43,782 nt of DNA from Clostridiales bacterium (GTDB taxonomy: Bacteria; Bacillota; Clostridia; Oscillospirales; CAG-382), in contig SFLA01000017.1 in the NCBI GenBank assembly GCA_004553575.1, positions 1-43,782 on the forward strand, written 5' to 3'. Shown here piece after piece: positions 24,098-31,804 of this stretch. The position numbers and the translations under genes are program-made. The notes below the pieces were generated by a model. That model made no database searches, was not told where the DNA came from, and saw only the letters and a program-made list of their open reading frames with translations. Position 1 is the first letter of the stretch. Each line of letters begins with the position of its first letter.

Positions 24098-24156
24098 AAA
24101 GCGTCGGGAGTGTATAAACGCCGGATGTTCAGGGCGTTGTTCATAAAACGGTTAAT

Positions 24157-24188
24157 CCGACCTGTGAATTGTTCACAGGTCGGTTTTT
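24157..24188 (+). terminator. Rho-independent terminator of the paaK-ACT operon
   Basis: CCGACCTGTGAA, TTG loop, TTCACAGGTCGG, then TTTTT: a perfect 12-bp stem. Confidence 0.92.
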
Positions 24189-24193
24189 GTATG

Positions 24194-24254
24194 TTGCGCC
24201 GGTGCATGAGGCCTCTGAGGCTTCCTTTGCACAAGGGAAGCTCCGGCGACGCAA
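24194..24254. repeat. Palindromic REP/MITE-like element
   Basis: Nested inverted repeats: outer arms TTGCGCCGG (24194-24202) and CCGGCGACGCAA (24243-24254), inner arms GAGGCTTCCTTTG and CAAGGGAAGCTC. The inner part resembles short palindromic repeats scattered in Ruminococcaceae-type genomes (recollection, not checked). Only one copy is seen in this window. Confidence 0.5.
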
Positions 24255-24328
24255 AAGCGAACACCGCACAAACATCCGTCCGGAATGTACGGAAGCGGGC
24301 ATTCGTATCTGTTCGGTAAACCGGGATT

Positions 24329-24487
24329 TTATAATTCTAAGCTTTCAAAGTATCTTTTCCTGTCTGTGATAAGCCTGTTTACGTCGGACAGAGCTTTATT
24401 AGTACCTGTATCCGAAGGCGTCGAAATCAATGACGGTTCGGTAATACCGGATTCAGCCTCTTTTCCGTAATATTCGTCTGTTGTTTG
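24329..24487 (-). pseudogene. C-terminal-like open fragment, no start
   Basis: A 52-codon frame without a start codon, preceded by TGA and ending TAA at 24329, with protein-like composition (YYGKEAES...VNRLITDRKRYFESL). It may be the tail of the decayed gene whose other part is at 24528-24623, or a separate remnant. Family not recognised. Confidence 0.35.
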
Positions 24488-24527
24488 TCAGCATCTTCAG
24501 GTTTCCGGGTTAAATCCCGGTTTTCTG

Positions 24528-24623
24528 TTATATCGGTTCATTTAACGTGATGATAACAATATCCGAATCCGAATAATCACTGTTTGTTCCTCCCGCATAA
24601 GAGCCTGAAACATATCGCTCTTG
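24528..24623 (-). pseudogene. Nucleotidyltransferase remnant
   Basis: A short frame reading E-R-Y-V-S-G-S-Y-A-G-G-T, then N-S-D-Y-S-D-S-D-I-V-I-I-T-L-N-E-P-I, bounded by stop codons. It matches the pol-beta nucleotidyltransferase motif G-S-x-A-x-G-x(5)-S-D-x-D-[IL] of MNT-type or DUF4111-type enzymes. No start, and the rest of the fold is missing, so it is a decayed gene. A palindromic element lies just upstream. Confidence 0.6.
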
Positions 24624-24656
24624 TTACTCCCGGTTTGAAGGTTTGTCTGTCACATA

Positions 24657-24720
24657 ACAGTAAAAATACAATAACAGCCACAGCAGTGCAAACTACTGTG
24701 ACTGTTAGCTGTTTTACTGT
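24657..24720. repeat. 64-bp imperfect hairpin element
   Basis: ACAGTAAAA (24657-24665) pairs with TTTTACTGT (24712-24720); inner AACAG/CTGTT, CACAG/CTGTG and AGT/ACT also pair. No T run or flanking direct repeats were recognised. It lies between cotJC and the nucleotidyltransferase remnant and may be a small non-autonomous element, or serve to end cotJ transcripts. Confidence 0.5.
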
Positions 24721-24765
24721 CTCCGCCCGTTCCGGCTGGTGTTTTTTACATCATTTTCCGGTCGA

Positions 24766-25365
24766 TTACCTTGTGTCGAAGGCGGGGTTGTAGGCGTAGA
24801 AATTTTTGTAATCAAGGCTGTCCTGAATTATCCGCATAGCGTCGCCGAAGCGCTGGAAGTGTACGATTTCACGCTCACGCAGGAACTTTATCGGGTCGCG
24901 GACGTCGGGGTCGTCGGCAAACCGAAGTATATTGTCGTAGGTCAGGCGAGCCTTCTGCTCGGCAGCGAGATCTTCGGAAATGTCCGCTATCGGGTCTCCG
25001 GTCGATTGCAGCGACCCGGCGTCAAACGGTACTCCCGCAGCGGAGACAGGGTATATGCCTACCGTGTGATCCACAAAATACGGTGCGAATCCGCCTGCCT
25101 GTATCTGCTCCGGCGTGAGGTTTCGTGTGAGCTGATGCACTATGGCGGACACCATTTCGATATGCGCCAATTCTTCGGTGCCTATATCCGTCAGTATGCC
25201 GATAACCTCTTTGTAGGGCATGGCGAAGCGCTGTGAAAGGTAACGTACGGAGGCGCCGAGCTCGCCGTCAGGCCCGCCGTACTGGGTTAAAATGAGCTTT
25301 GCGAGCGCGGGGTTGGGATTTTTTATATTTACGGGGTATTGAAGTTTTTTTTCATAGGTCCACAT
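24766..25365 (-). CDS. cotJC: Spore coat protein CotJC, manganese-catalase family
   Basis: 199 aa. Ferritin-like four-helix fold of the Mn-catalase family with metal-ligand patterns E-E-L-A-H-I-E (about 65-71), E-Q-K-A-R and R-E-R-E-I-V-H-F (about 164-171). In Bacillus, CotJC is an inner spore-coat protein made in the mother cell. Begins MWTYEKKLQYPV, typical for CotJC, and starts 3 nt after cotJB. Supports an endospore-forming host. Confidence 0.95.
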   Translation of the reverse strand: MWTYEKKLQYPVNIKNPNPALAKLILTQYGGPDGELGASVRYLSQRFAMPYKEVIGILTDIGTEELAHIEMVSAIVHQLTRNLTPEQIQAGGFAPYFVDHTVGIYPVSAAGVPFDAGSLQSTGDPIADISEDLAAEQKARLTYDNILRFADDPDVRDPIKFLREREIVHFQRFGDAMRIIQDSLDYKNFYAYNPAFDTR

Positions 25366-25368
25366 ATA

Positions 25369-25635
25369 TCACACCTCATTCTGCCAGGGCCACGGCTCGT
25401 CTATCCAGGTCCAGTATTCGCCGGCGGCGGTGCGTCTGCGGAAGGTCGTACAGGACATCTCGTATTTTTCGACGAGCGAGCGGTATTCCGATGCAAGGGA
25501 TTTGTAGAAATCGAGCGCCTTCCGGTCGGTCGGATGACAGTCAAGGTAAAGAGCGGTTTCGTGCATTGCAAAATCCAGCTCGTTCAACCGGCGCTTCATC
25601 GTCGCGCAGGCGGCGGCGTTATTCTGTCCGTTCAT
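25369..25635 (-). CDS. cotJB: Spore coat protein CotJB
   Basis: 88 aa, helical, with the family pattern L-x-x-L-D-F-A-x-x-E-x-x-L-Y-L-D-x-H-P and a W-x-W C-terminal end (EPWPWQNEV). AAGGAG precedes the ATG, which overlaps the cotJA stop by 4 nt. Needed with CotJA and CotJC for coat assembly in Bacillus. Confidence 0.95.
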   Translation of the reverse strand: MNGQNNAAACATMKRRLNELDFAMHETALYLDCHPTDRKALDFYKSLASEYRSLVEKYEMSCTTFRRRTAAGEYWTWIDEPWPWQNEV

Positions 25636-25823
25636 TTCGTTCTCCTTCCGCCGAGGAACGGCAGGTCGAGCGCACGGAACAGGGTTCCTTTATCCAGCGC
25701 TTCCTCGGGCGTAAACAGATTCTCCCAGCGCTGCGCCGGGACATACAGCATGGCGAGAGACACCTGCTGCGGGAAAAGTCCTTCGGTTCCGTTTACCGAA
25801 GGATATATTTCAAGTTTATCCAA
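25632..25823 (-). CDS. cotJA: Spore coat protein CotJA
   Basis: 63 aa. The family core LAMLYVPAQRWENLFTPEEAL, then G-T-L-F-x-x-L-D-x-P-F, is present. Start is TTG at 25823 with AAAGGAG 8 nt upstream. First gene of cotJABC. In Bacillus the operon is under sigma-E; a TATACAAT -10-like element lies at 25844-25851. Confidence 0.92.
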   Translation of the reverse strand: MDKLEIYPSVNGTEGLFPQQVSLAMLYVPAQRWENLFTPEEALDKGTLFRALDLPFLGGRRTK

Positions 25824-25843
25824 AACCGATTCTCCTTTGCGGG

Positions 25844-25851
25844 ATTGTATA
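25844..25851 (-). promoter_or_regulatory. -10-like element before cotJA, possibly sigma-E type
   Basis: TATACAAT on the minus strand, 7 of 8 matches to the Bacillus sigma-E -10 (CATACAAT), 20 nt before the cotJA start. A convincing -35 is not seen; a GGCGG-TATAT-CCGCC palindrome lies at about 25852-25867. Confidence 0.3.
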
Positions 25852-26010
25852 CGGCGGATATACCGCCTTATCTCGTTAAACCAAAAACGGGTTCATTTTC
25901 AATATATGCAGTCTGCCGTAAAATCGCCCGCAGATAAAGCTGTGTAAGGCGCACGCGCTTAAGCACACACGGTGCGGCGCTGTATTCCTACGCGTTCCGG
26001 AGAAATACGA

Positions 26011-26036
26011 AACGGCACGGCCGAAGCCGTGCCGTT
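26011..26036 (-). terminator. Hairpin with TTCG loop
   Basis: AACGGCACGGC pairs perfectly with GCCGTGCCGTT. On the minus strand the loop is TTCG and TTTCGTATTTCT follows, ending the operon that finishes at 26097. Confidence 0.7.
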
Positions 26037-26056
26037 CATTGCGGAAACATGAGGGC

Positions 26057-26078
26057 GCCCCGGCTGTTCAACCGGGGC
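26057..26078. terminator. Secondary hairpin after the UPF0200-like gene
   Basis: GCCCCGG, 8-nt loop, CCGGGGC, 19 nt past the stop at 26097. No T run. Probably stabilises the 3' end or assists the terminator at 26011. Confidence 0.45.
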
Positions 26079-26096
26079 GAATATCGCGTTTTGTGT

Positions 26097-26642
26097 TTAT
26101 TTCAGCGATGCTATGAATCGCTCGGTCTGTTCCTTAAGCGCGCCGAGACTTCCGAAGTTTACGATATATTCGTCGGCAAAGGCTATGGGTCCGCCTTTTT
26201 CGAGGTTTTCGATTTCGGCAATATCGCGCGACCGCGCCTGATCGGGGGTCAGGGGACGCACTTCACGCCCGGTAAGCCGCGAATACCTGTCGGCTTTGTT
26301 CGCAATGACCGCAAGCAGGGTGAGGTTACCGTCCAGACGGTCGTAAAGGTATTTGTACTCAGACCACGAATACAGTCCGTCGAGTACGACAGGCCCCTTT
26401 TCCGCTTTTTCGCGTATCTCGCTTTCGAGCGTTACCGCGTACGCCGCCATTCCGTATTTGCTTCTTAGCCGTTCGCGAACCGTTTTTTCGTTTTTCGGGG
26501 TCTTTTCAAGCCCTTCTTCGGCGAGTATTTTCATTGTCACTCCTCCGAAGTAGACCGTATCCCACCCGCGCCCGCGGAACACCTCGGTAACCACCGATTT
26601 TCCGCTGCCGCACATTCCGACTACCGCAACAATTCTGTTCAT
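26097..26642 (-). CDS. UPF0200-like P-loop nucleotide kinase
   Basis: 181 aa. Walker A VVGMCGSGKS (8-17). VVLDGLYSWSEYKYL (about 86-100) and a C-terminal D-I-A-E-I-E-N...A-F-A-D-E-Y-I-V-N stretch match the archaeal UPF0200/dephospho-CoA-kinase-like family. Substrate unknown. AAGGAG precedes the ATG. It lies 18 nt after the PflX-like gene and ends the operon. Confidence 0.8.
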   Translation of the reverse strand: MNRIVAVVGMCGSGKSVVTEVFRGRGWDTVYFGGVTMKILAEEGLEKTPKNEKTVRERLRSKYGMAAYAVTLESEIREKAEKGPVVLDGLYSWSEYKYLYDRLDGNLTLLAVIANKADRYSRLTGREVRPLTPDQARSRDIAEIENLEKGGPIAFADEYIVNFGSLGALKEQTERFIASLK

Positions 26643-26660
26643 CTGCGTATCTCCTTGATT

Positions 26661-27542
26661 TTATATTCCTTCCGCATCGAACTGCGGGATAAAGCTCTCC
26701 TTCGCCGCGCCTCCGCTCTGCACGTAAGCCTGCGTTACCCCGATGCTCTTCGCATATTCCACGACTTTTCCGTATTCTTCTTCGGTGACCGTTCTGCTCA
26801 GCTCCGGGTATTCCGGTGTCTCGTTTACCGGGGTGTATTGGCTCATAATACTCAGAATAATACTGTCCCCGTATCTGCGGTACAGATATCCGATAACCTC
26901 GATGCTTTCGTCCGCGTGCCCCGGAAGGACGAGATGTCTCACCACCGTACCGCGCCGTATCGTTCCGCGGTTGATTATCGGCCTTCCGGTCTGGGACACC
27001 ATCTCGTCTAAAGCCGCGGAGGCATATTCGAAGTAATCGGCGGCGCCGCTCAGCCGCGAGGCGGTTTCGGAACTGATATACTTCAGATCCGGCAGATATA
27101 CGTCGACAAGCCCTATGAGACGGCGCAGTGTATCGGCTTTTTCGTATCCGCCGGAATTCCAGACTATCGGTATACCGATTCCGTTTTGCCGTGCTCTTTC
27201 CAGCACCGGGATAAGCTGCAGAGTGTAGTGGGTCGGAGTGACAAGATTTATATTGTGCGCGCCCCGGGCTTTAAGCTCGAAAAATATATTGTATAACCGC
27301 TCCGGGGTTACTTCTTTTCCGCTCTCCCCGCGCGAGATTTCGCGGTTCTGACAGTAGACACAGCGCAGTGAGCAGCCGGAAAAGAATACCGCTCCGCTTC
27401 CTCGTGTGCCGGAGATTATAGGTTCCTCCCAGAAGTGCAGTGCGGCACGGGCGGCAAATATTCTCCCGTCACAGCCGCAGAAGCCCCTTTCGCCGCCGCT
27501 TCGGTCTGCGCCGCAGTCACGGGGACAGATAAAACAATTCAT
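26661..27542 (-). CDS. PflX-type radical SAM protein (COG1313)
   Basis: 293 aa from ATG 27542; a GTG at 27560 adds six residues and neither start has a clear ribosome site. N-terminal C-F-I-C-P-R-D-C...G-F-C-G is an extra cysteine cluster, followed by the radical SAM CxxxCxxC as C-S-L-R-C-V-Y-C (about 57-64) and the GG-E-like W-N-S-G-G-Y. Related to pyruvate formate-lyase activases, but the target is unknown. No glycyl-radical enzyme is nearby. Confidence 0.88.
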   Translation of the reverse strand: MNCFICPRDCGADRSGGERGFCGCDGRIFAARAALHFWEEPIISGTRGSGAVFFSGCSLRCVYCQNREISRGESGKEVTPERLYNIFFELKARGAHNINLVTPTHYTLQLIPVLERARQNGIGIPIVWNSGGYEKADTLRRLIGLVDVYLPDLKYISSETASRLSGAADYFEYASAALDEMVSQTGRPIINRGTIRRGTVVRHLVLPGHADESIEVIGYLYRRYGDSIILSIMSQYTPVNETPEYPELSRTVTEEEYGKVVEYAKSIGVTQAYVQSGGAAKESFIPQFDAEGI

Positions 27543-27611
27543 GCTTCCGTATCGGCACACTGCACCGAAGCGGTTCGGCCGGACACGGAGGACGCCGCCG
27601 GAGCGTATGCA

Positions 27612-28193
27612 TTATTGCCGTTCATTTGCCGTTACCCCCGTAATCTGTTTTTCGTTATGCTTTTCCCACATTGTTCTCGTAATATAATTAGCATGTACAG
27701 TTCTCGCTTCGCCGAGCAGCGGCACGGGAACTCCGAAGCCGGTGTGATGATGTACGAAGCCCAGCTTTTCCTGTACTCTTTTGGACTTGAAATTCCCTTC
27801 GTAATGGCAGCACCAGACGGTCGTCATTCCGAGCTCTTCGAATCCGCGCCGTATCAGCTCTGTCGCCGCCTCGGGAATATACCCTCTGCCCCAGAAGGGC
27901 TTTCCCAGCCAATAGCCGAGCTCGCATTCGTCGTCCCTGTCGGTTATATCGGTATTTCCTTTCAGAATCAATTCGATCGCACCGACAGCCCTGTCGGTGC
28001 CTTTTTCGCATACCGCATAGCATTCCGCTCCGCTAAGAACGCTTTCGATAACGGACCTGCTTTCTTCAATGCTTTTATGCGGCGGCCAGCCCGCAGCCGG
28101 GCCCACCTCCGGATCGCCGGCATATTCATACAGGCTCTCCGCGTCGGTAAGCCTCCACGGTCGGAGCAGAAGTCTTTTCGTTTGAAGTGTCAT
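27612..28193 (-). CDS. GNAT family N-acetyltransferase (RimJ/RimL-like)
   Basis: 193 aa. Begins TKRLLLRPWRLTDAESLYEY, typical of RimL-type acetyltransferases. The acetyl-CoA motif ELGYWLGKPFWGRGYIPEA (about 90-108) carries the G-x-G-Y turn, and N-x-x-S-x-R-V-x-E-K-L-G-F follows. Substrate unknown. Last intact gene before a decayed region upstream. Confidence 0.9.
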   Translation of the reverse strand: MTLQTKRLLLRPWRLTDAESLYEYAGDPEVGPAAGWPPHKSIEESRSVIESVLSGAECYAVCEKGTDRAVGAIELILKGNTDITDRDDECELGYWLGKPFWGRGYIPEAATELIRRGFEELGMTTVWCCHYEGNFKSKRVQEKLGFVHHHTGFGVPVPLLGEARTVHANYITRTMWEKHNEKQITGVTANERQ

Positions 28194-28209
28194 ATACTTA
28201 AATCCTGTT

Positions 28210-28404
28210 TTATAAATCCGTCTTTTTTAGCGCGTCACTGTCCGTGTTTGCCGAATTGTCCCCAAAGCCGAACCGGTATTCACTTTCTTCCTTATCGTTT
28301 GCGGTTAATCCGAACCGCTTTATTACCGTATCCGCAACCTCGTCCGGACTCATGTATGTGTTATCGATCTTTATATGGTGCTCAAACCATAATAAAATAC
28401 AGTA
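28210..28404 (-). pseudogene. Truncated AAA/shikimate-kinase-like gene, 3' part
   Basis: A 64-codon frame with no start after an upstream TGA: W-F-E-H-H-I-K-I-D-N-T-Y-M-S-P-D-E-V-A-D, then V-I-K-R-F-G. The I-D-N-T-x-M-S-P-x-E-V pattern is the C-terminal end of small P-loop kinases (cytidylate/shikimate-kinase-like). The Walker A half is missing. Surrounding DNA is more AT-rich than the flanks, suggesting local decay or transfer. Confidence 0.55.
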
Positions 28405-28478
28405 TCATCAAGTTTTTGACCATATCGGACACATGGTTCCGTGAAGAAGACCGTCCGGCTGATTTCATAAAGATTCAA

Positions 28479-29174
28479 TTACAGTATTCTCATAATATCC
28501 GATAAGTCAGAAACAATGTGGTCCGCCCACTTATAGTCGGAATCGCATTTCTTTCCCTTCGTATATAAACATGTTTTCATCCCGTAGTTTTTCCCTCCTG
28601 CAATATCCGAAGTCAGAGAATCGCCGATAATAATCGTTTCTTCCGGCACAAGTCCTTCGTTACCGTTGTTCCGAAGCTCAGTAAAACAATAATCAAAAAA
28701 CGCTTTATCAGGCTTTTCTGCACCTATCGCAGAAGATATAAAAATATGTGCAAAATATGTATCTATACCACCGACTTTCAATCGGTTGTATTGCTGTTCG
28801 TACGGGCCGTTACTCGCTGCACACAAAACATATCCGGTTCTGAGATAATTAATAAGGTCTAACGCATGTGGCTCGAAAACGGCACTGTTTCGAAGCTCGG
28901 TGCAAAAATAGTTCTCAAATAGAACACCGTCAAACGTTATACCTAATTTTTTGAAGATCATATTCCAGCGTATATTACATAATTGCTGAAATGTCAGCTC
29001 ATTCTGTTCGATACACTTCCACAATTCATTATTGGTTTTCTCAAAGATAGAAAACATCTCATCCGTGTAAGGCTTCAATCCGAATTTTTCGAAACCATCG
29101 TGCATCGTTTTCTTAACAAAACCCGAAAAGCTAAAGACGGTGTCATCCAGATCGATAAAAACGACTTTTATCAC
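28479..29174 (-). CDS. HAD-family hydrolase, YjjG-like
   Basis: 231 aa with GTG start at 29174 and GGAGG upstream. HAD motifs: I-D-L-D-D-T-V (Asp nucleophile at about 7-9), A-A-S-N-G-P (motif II), E-K-P-D-K-A-F-F (motif III Lys) and IIIGDSLTSDIAGG (motif IV). The helical cap between I and II matches the YjjG/5'-nucleotidase subgroup. Substrate not certain; perhaps nucleotide monophosphates. Noticeably AT-rich with more ATA/TTT codons than neighbours, a hint of horizontal transfer. Confidence 0.88.
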   Translation of the reverse strand: MIKVVFIDLDDTVFSFSGFVKKTMHDGFEKFGLKPYTDEMFSIFEKTNNELWKCIEQNELTFQQLCNIRWNMIFKKLGITFDGVLFENYFCTELRNSAVFEPHALDLINYLRTGYVLCAASNGPYEQQYNRLKVGGIDTYFAHIFISSAIGAEKPDKAFFDYCFTELRNNGNEGLVPEETIIIGDSLTSDIAGGKNYGMKTCLYTKGKKCDSDYKWADHIVSDLSDIMRIL

Positions 29175-29476
29175 GCTTTACCTCCTCAGATTTGGTTATC
29201 GGTCTTTCAAGTCTAATGTGAATATTTCTTTAGCCGGAAACGTTAAACAGATCGCCGCGGCATTTACTGAAAATCATGCAAAATCGAATCGCTTGCATTT
29301 TTATCCTTTGAATCATTAACACACCTATTGAGCCTGTATAGGCAGGAATCACGTAATGATTTTCAGCATAGTTCTTCTTTTTCAATTCATCGATTAAACA
29401 TGCCAATGCAATAAGCAGCTTTAAATTACTCAGATATAATATTCTCTTCGTATATGTTCAAATCAATATTGACATT
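29175..29476. other. 302-bp AT-rich gap, no supported gene
   Basis: No intact gene. On the minus strand a frame of about 70 codons without a plausible start ends with TAA at 29230-29232; it has hydrophobic and Lys-rich stretches but no recognisable family. The last part holds the ribosome site of the HAD gene. Together with 28210-28404 this marks a patch of eroded sequence. Confidence 0.4.
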
Positions 29477-30829
29477 CTACTCGGCATTATGCTTGGACAG
29501 AAGACATACCGTCTCCACATGCGATGTGCGGGGGAACAGATCGAACACCGCCGCCTTCTCCGGACGGTATCCGTGCCGTGCCAGTAATGCCGCGTCCCTT
29601 GCAAGAGTAGAAGGGCAGCAGGATATATATACCAGCTTTTGCGCGCCGCTGCCGGCTATATCCTCTATCACTTTTGCGGACATACCCCTGCGCGGAGGAT
29701 CGGTCAGGATAACATCCGGGGTGCCGAAGGTACTGCGGCACATACGTATCCCCTCCGACGAATCGGCGCAGACGAAGCGTGTTTTGCCCGTTTCGCGCCC
29801 GGCGGCGTTTTTCTTCGCGTTTTCCACCGCATCGGGGACTATTTCAATTCCGAAAAGCTTATCCGTGTCATCCGTGACACACAGACCAACGGTGCCGGCG
29901 CCGCAGTATAGATCGCAGACCGTACTGCCCGGAGCTATGCCTGCCAATTCTCTGGCTTTGTACAGCAGCATTTCTGCGGCTGCGGTGTTGACCTGCCAGA
30001 AGGACAGAGGCGATATGCGGAATTCCCTGCCGCACAGAGTGTCGGTAAGGTATTCCTTTCCGCTTATGTGTACGCATTCACGTCCGAGTATCAGGTTGCT
30101 TCTTTCGCGGTTGATATTTACGAAGAAGGAGGTTACCTCCGGATTCCTTTTGCTCAGCTCCGCGGCGATACCGTAAAAACGTTTGTCCGGCTTTCCGTTG
30201 ATAACCGGCATAACGCACACCTCTCCGCTGCGCGAAGCGCGGAGAAACAAATGCCTGAGCAAACCTTCACCCGTAGCTTCGTCGTACACGGTCATGTCCC
30301 CGAACAGCCCGAGCGCGTCCTGGGCGATCCGTCCGAAGCAGTCCGGCTGAAGAGGGCAGGAGGTGTGCGGTACGACCGTGTGTGAATGGCGTGCGTAATA
30401 ACCGAGTCTTATCCGGTCACCGTCCCTTACGAGAGGGTACTGCGCCTTGTTGCGGTAGCCGTCGCACCCCGCGCTTACGGTGAATTCCGGCGTGAGGTCG
30501 AACCCGCCGATACGCTTAAGGCAATCGGTCACGTAAGCGTGCTTCAGCTTTTTTTCGGCCTCGTAGCTCATGTGTCTCAGCGAGCAGCCTCCGCACTGAC
30601 GGTAAACCGCGCAGCCGGGATCCGTGCGGTCGGGCGACGGCTCGGTTATATTCATTATCCGTCCGATAAGCCGGTTCGAGGTCTCTTTTATTATTTTAAC
30701 CTCAACCGTTTCTCCGCTGCAGGCGAGCGGTACAAATACCACCGCGCCGCTTTCCGTTCGGCCGATACCGTCACCCTCGGGCGTTACCGAAGTGATTTTT
30801 ATTGTGTAAACCTTGTTTTTCTCTTTCAT
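29477..30829 (-). CDS. rlmD: 23S rRNA (uracil-C5)-methyltransferase, RlmD/RumA family
   Basis: 450 aa. Methylates a uracil of 23S rRNA using SAM. TRAM domain (about 5-62), a [4Fe-4S] motif C-A-V-Y-R-Q-C-G-G-C (about 73-82) with a fourth Cys near 158, SAM site VCDLYCGAGTVGL, and the catalytic Cys in VYISCCPST near the C terminus; the D-P-P-R-R-G motif is also present. Full length. Divergent from the metallo-beta-lactamase gene with only 45 bp between them. Confidence 0.93.
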   Translation of the reverse strand: MKEKNKVYTIKITSVTPEGDGIGRTESGAVVFVPLACSGETVEVKIIKETSNRLIGRIMNITEPSPDRTDPGCAVYRQCGGCSLRHMSYEAEKKLKHAYVTDCLKRIGGFDLTPEFTVSAGCDGYRNKAQYPLVRDGDRIRLGYYARHSHTVVPHTSCPLQPDCFGRIAQDALGLFGDMTVYDEATGEGLLRHLFLRASRSGEVCVMPVINGKPDKRFYGIAAELSKRNPEVTSFFVNINRERSNLILGRECVHISGKEYLTDTLCGREFRISPLSFWQVNTAAAEMLLYKARELAGIAPGSTVCDLYCGAGTVGLCVTDDTDKLFGIEIVPDAVENAKKNAAGRETGKTRFVCADSSEGIRMCRSTFGTPDVILTDPPRRGMSAKVIEDIAGSGAQKLVYISCCPSTLARDAALLARHGYRPEKAAVFDLFPRTSHVETVCLLSKHNAE

Positions 30830-30874
30830 TCCGGCGTCCCTTGTGGTAAAATACTGCTGTGAGGTAGTGATATT

Positions 30875-31804
30875 ATGAAAGAATCGTTATTCGCCGTTAT
30901 TGCAGTTCTGCTTGTGCTCGCGGCGGCAGCGTATCTGGTGTACGCGGCGGTAAGCCTTCCGGAATACATACCCCCGGATACGTCGGAGCAGGCAGTTTCG
31001 GAAGTGACTGATGTATCGGATAAAACGCAGATACGGGCAGACGGCGTAACGGTCTATATGCTCGACGTCGGACAGGGCGACTGTCTTGTCGCGCTGACTC
31101 CGTCCGGACGGTGTATACTTGTGGACTGCGGAACGTATGCGTCGTACGGAACGATAAAGGGCTTTCTCGACGGGAAAGGAATAACCTCCGTAGATATTGC
31201 CGTTTTCACCCATCCGCACGCCGACCATATCGGCTGTGCGGACCTGGTTATCGAAAACTACCGGGTCGATACCGTGTATATGCCCGACTGTGCAAGTACC
31301 ACAGCGACCTTTATGCGGTTGCTCGACGCGCTTGAGAACAGCCCCGAAACCGAGGTTATCGCCGCCTGCGCAGGCGTTACCGCCGAGCTCGACGGAGCCG
31401 TAATAAGCATTCTGTCACCGTTCGAAGGAGTCGAATACGACGAGATGAACGAATACAGCGTGGTATTTAAGCTTTCGTACGGCGAAAGCTCGATGCTGTT
31501 CACCGGAGACGCCGAGCGGATTAACGAGAACGAGATGCTCGCCTCCGGTACCGACCTTTCGGCAGATATTCTGAAGGTGGGGCATCACGGCTCGTCGTCC
31601 TCATCGTCCGCCGCGTTTCTGCGAGCGGTATCGCCCGGATACGCCCTTATCTCCTGCGGAGCGGACAACAGCTACGGACACCCGCATACCGCGGTGCTCG
31701 GAAGGCTTGCCGATGCCGGAGCCGCAGTTTACCGTACCGATATCAACGGAACGATTACGGCGTTTCTCGGTGCGGACGGGGTATCCGTCAAGCCGTCGCG
31801 ATGA
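30875..31804 (+). CDS. ComEC/Rec2-type metallo-beta-lactamase fold protein
   Basis: 309 aa. N-terminal membrane segment (about 5-27) or signal, linker, then a metallo-beta-lactamase domain: V-Y-M-L-D-V-G-Q-G-D (about 60-69), T-H-P-H-A-D-H-I-G metal motif (about 112-120), L-F-T-G-D-A, V-G-H-H-G-S and S-Y-G-H-P. This is the same arrangement as the C-terminal domain of ComEC, here standalone without the channel. Possibly an extracellular nuclease or phosphodiesterase. GAGG precedes the ATG. Its 3' end overlaps the convergent Rnf-like gene by 17 nt. Confidence 0.9.
   Translation: MKESLFAVIAVLLVLAAAAYLVYAAVSLPEYIPPDTSEQAVSEVTDVSDKTQIRADGVTVYMLDVGQGDCLVALTPSGRCILVDCGTYASYGTIKGFLDGKGITSVDIAVFTHPHADHIGCADLVIENYRVDTVYMPDCASTTATFMRLLDALENSPETEVIAACAGVTAELDGAVISILSPFEGVEYDEMNEYSVVFKLSYGESSMLFTGDAERINENEMLASGTDLSADILKVGHHGSSSSSSAAFLRAVSPGYALISCGADNSYGHPHTAVLGRLADAGAAVYRTDINGTITAFLGADGVSVKPSR

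Noticed and set aside
24657..24720. Insertion sequence end
   Set aside because: Palindromic, but no transposase, no paired copy and no target duplication seen.
27435..28505. Plus-strand frame of 356 codons
   Set aside because: Antisense to the radical SAM, GNAT and kinase-remnant sequences, which have recognisable motifs.
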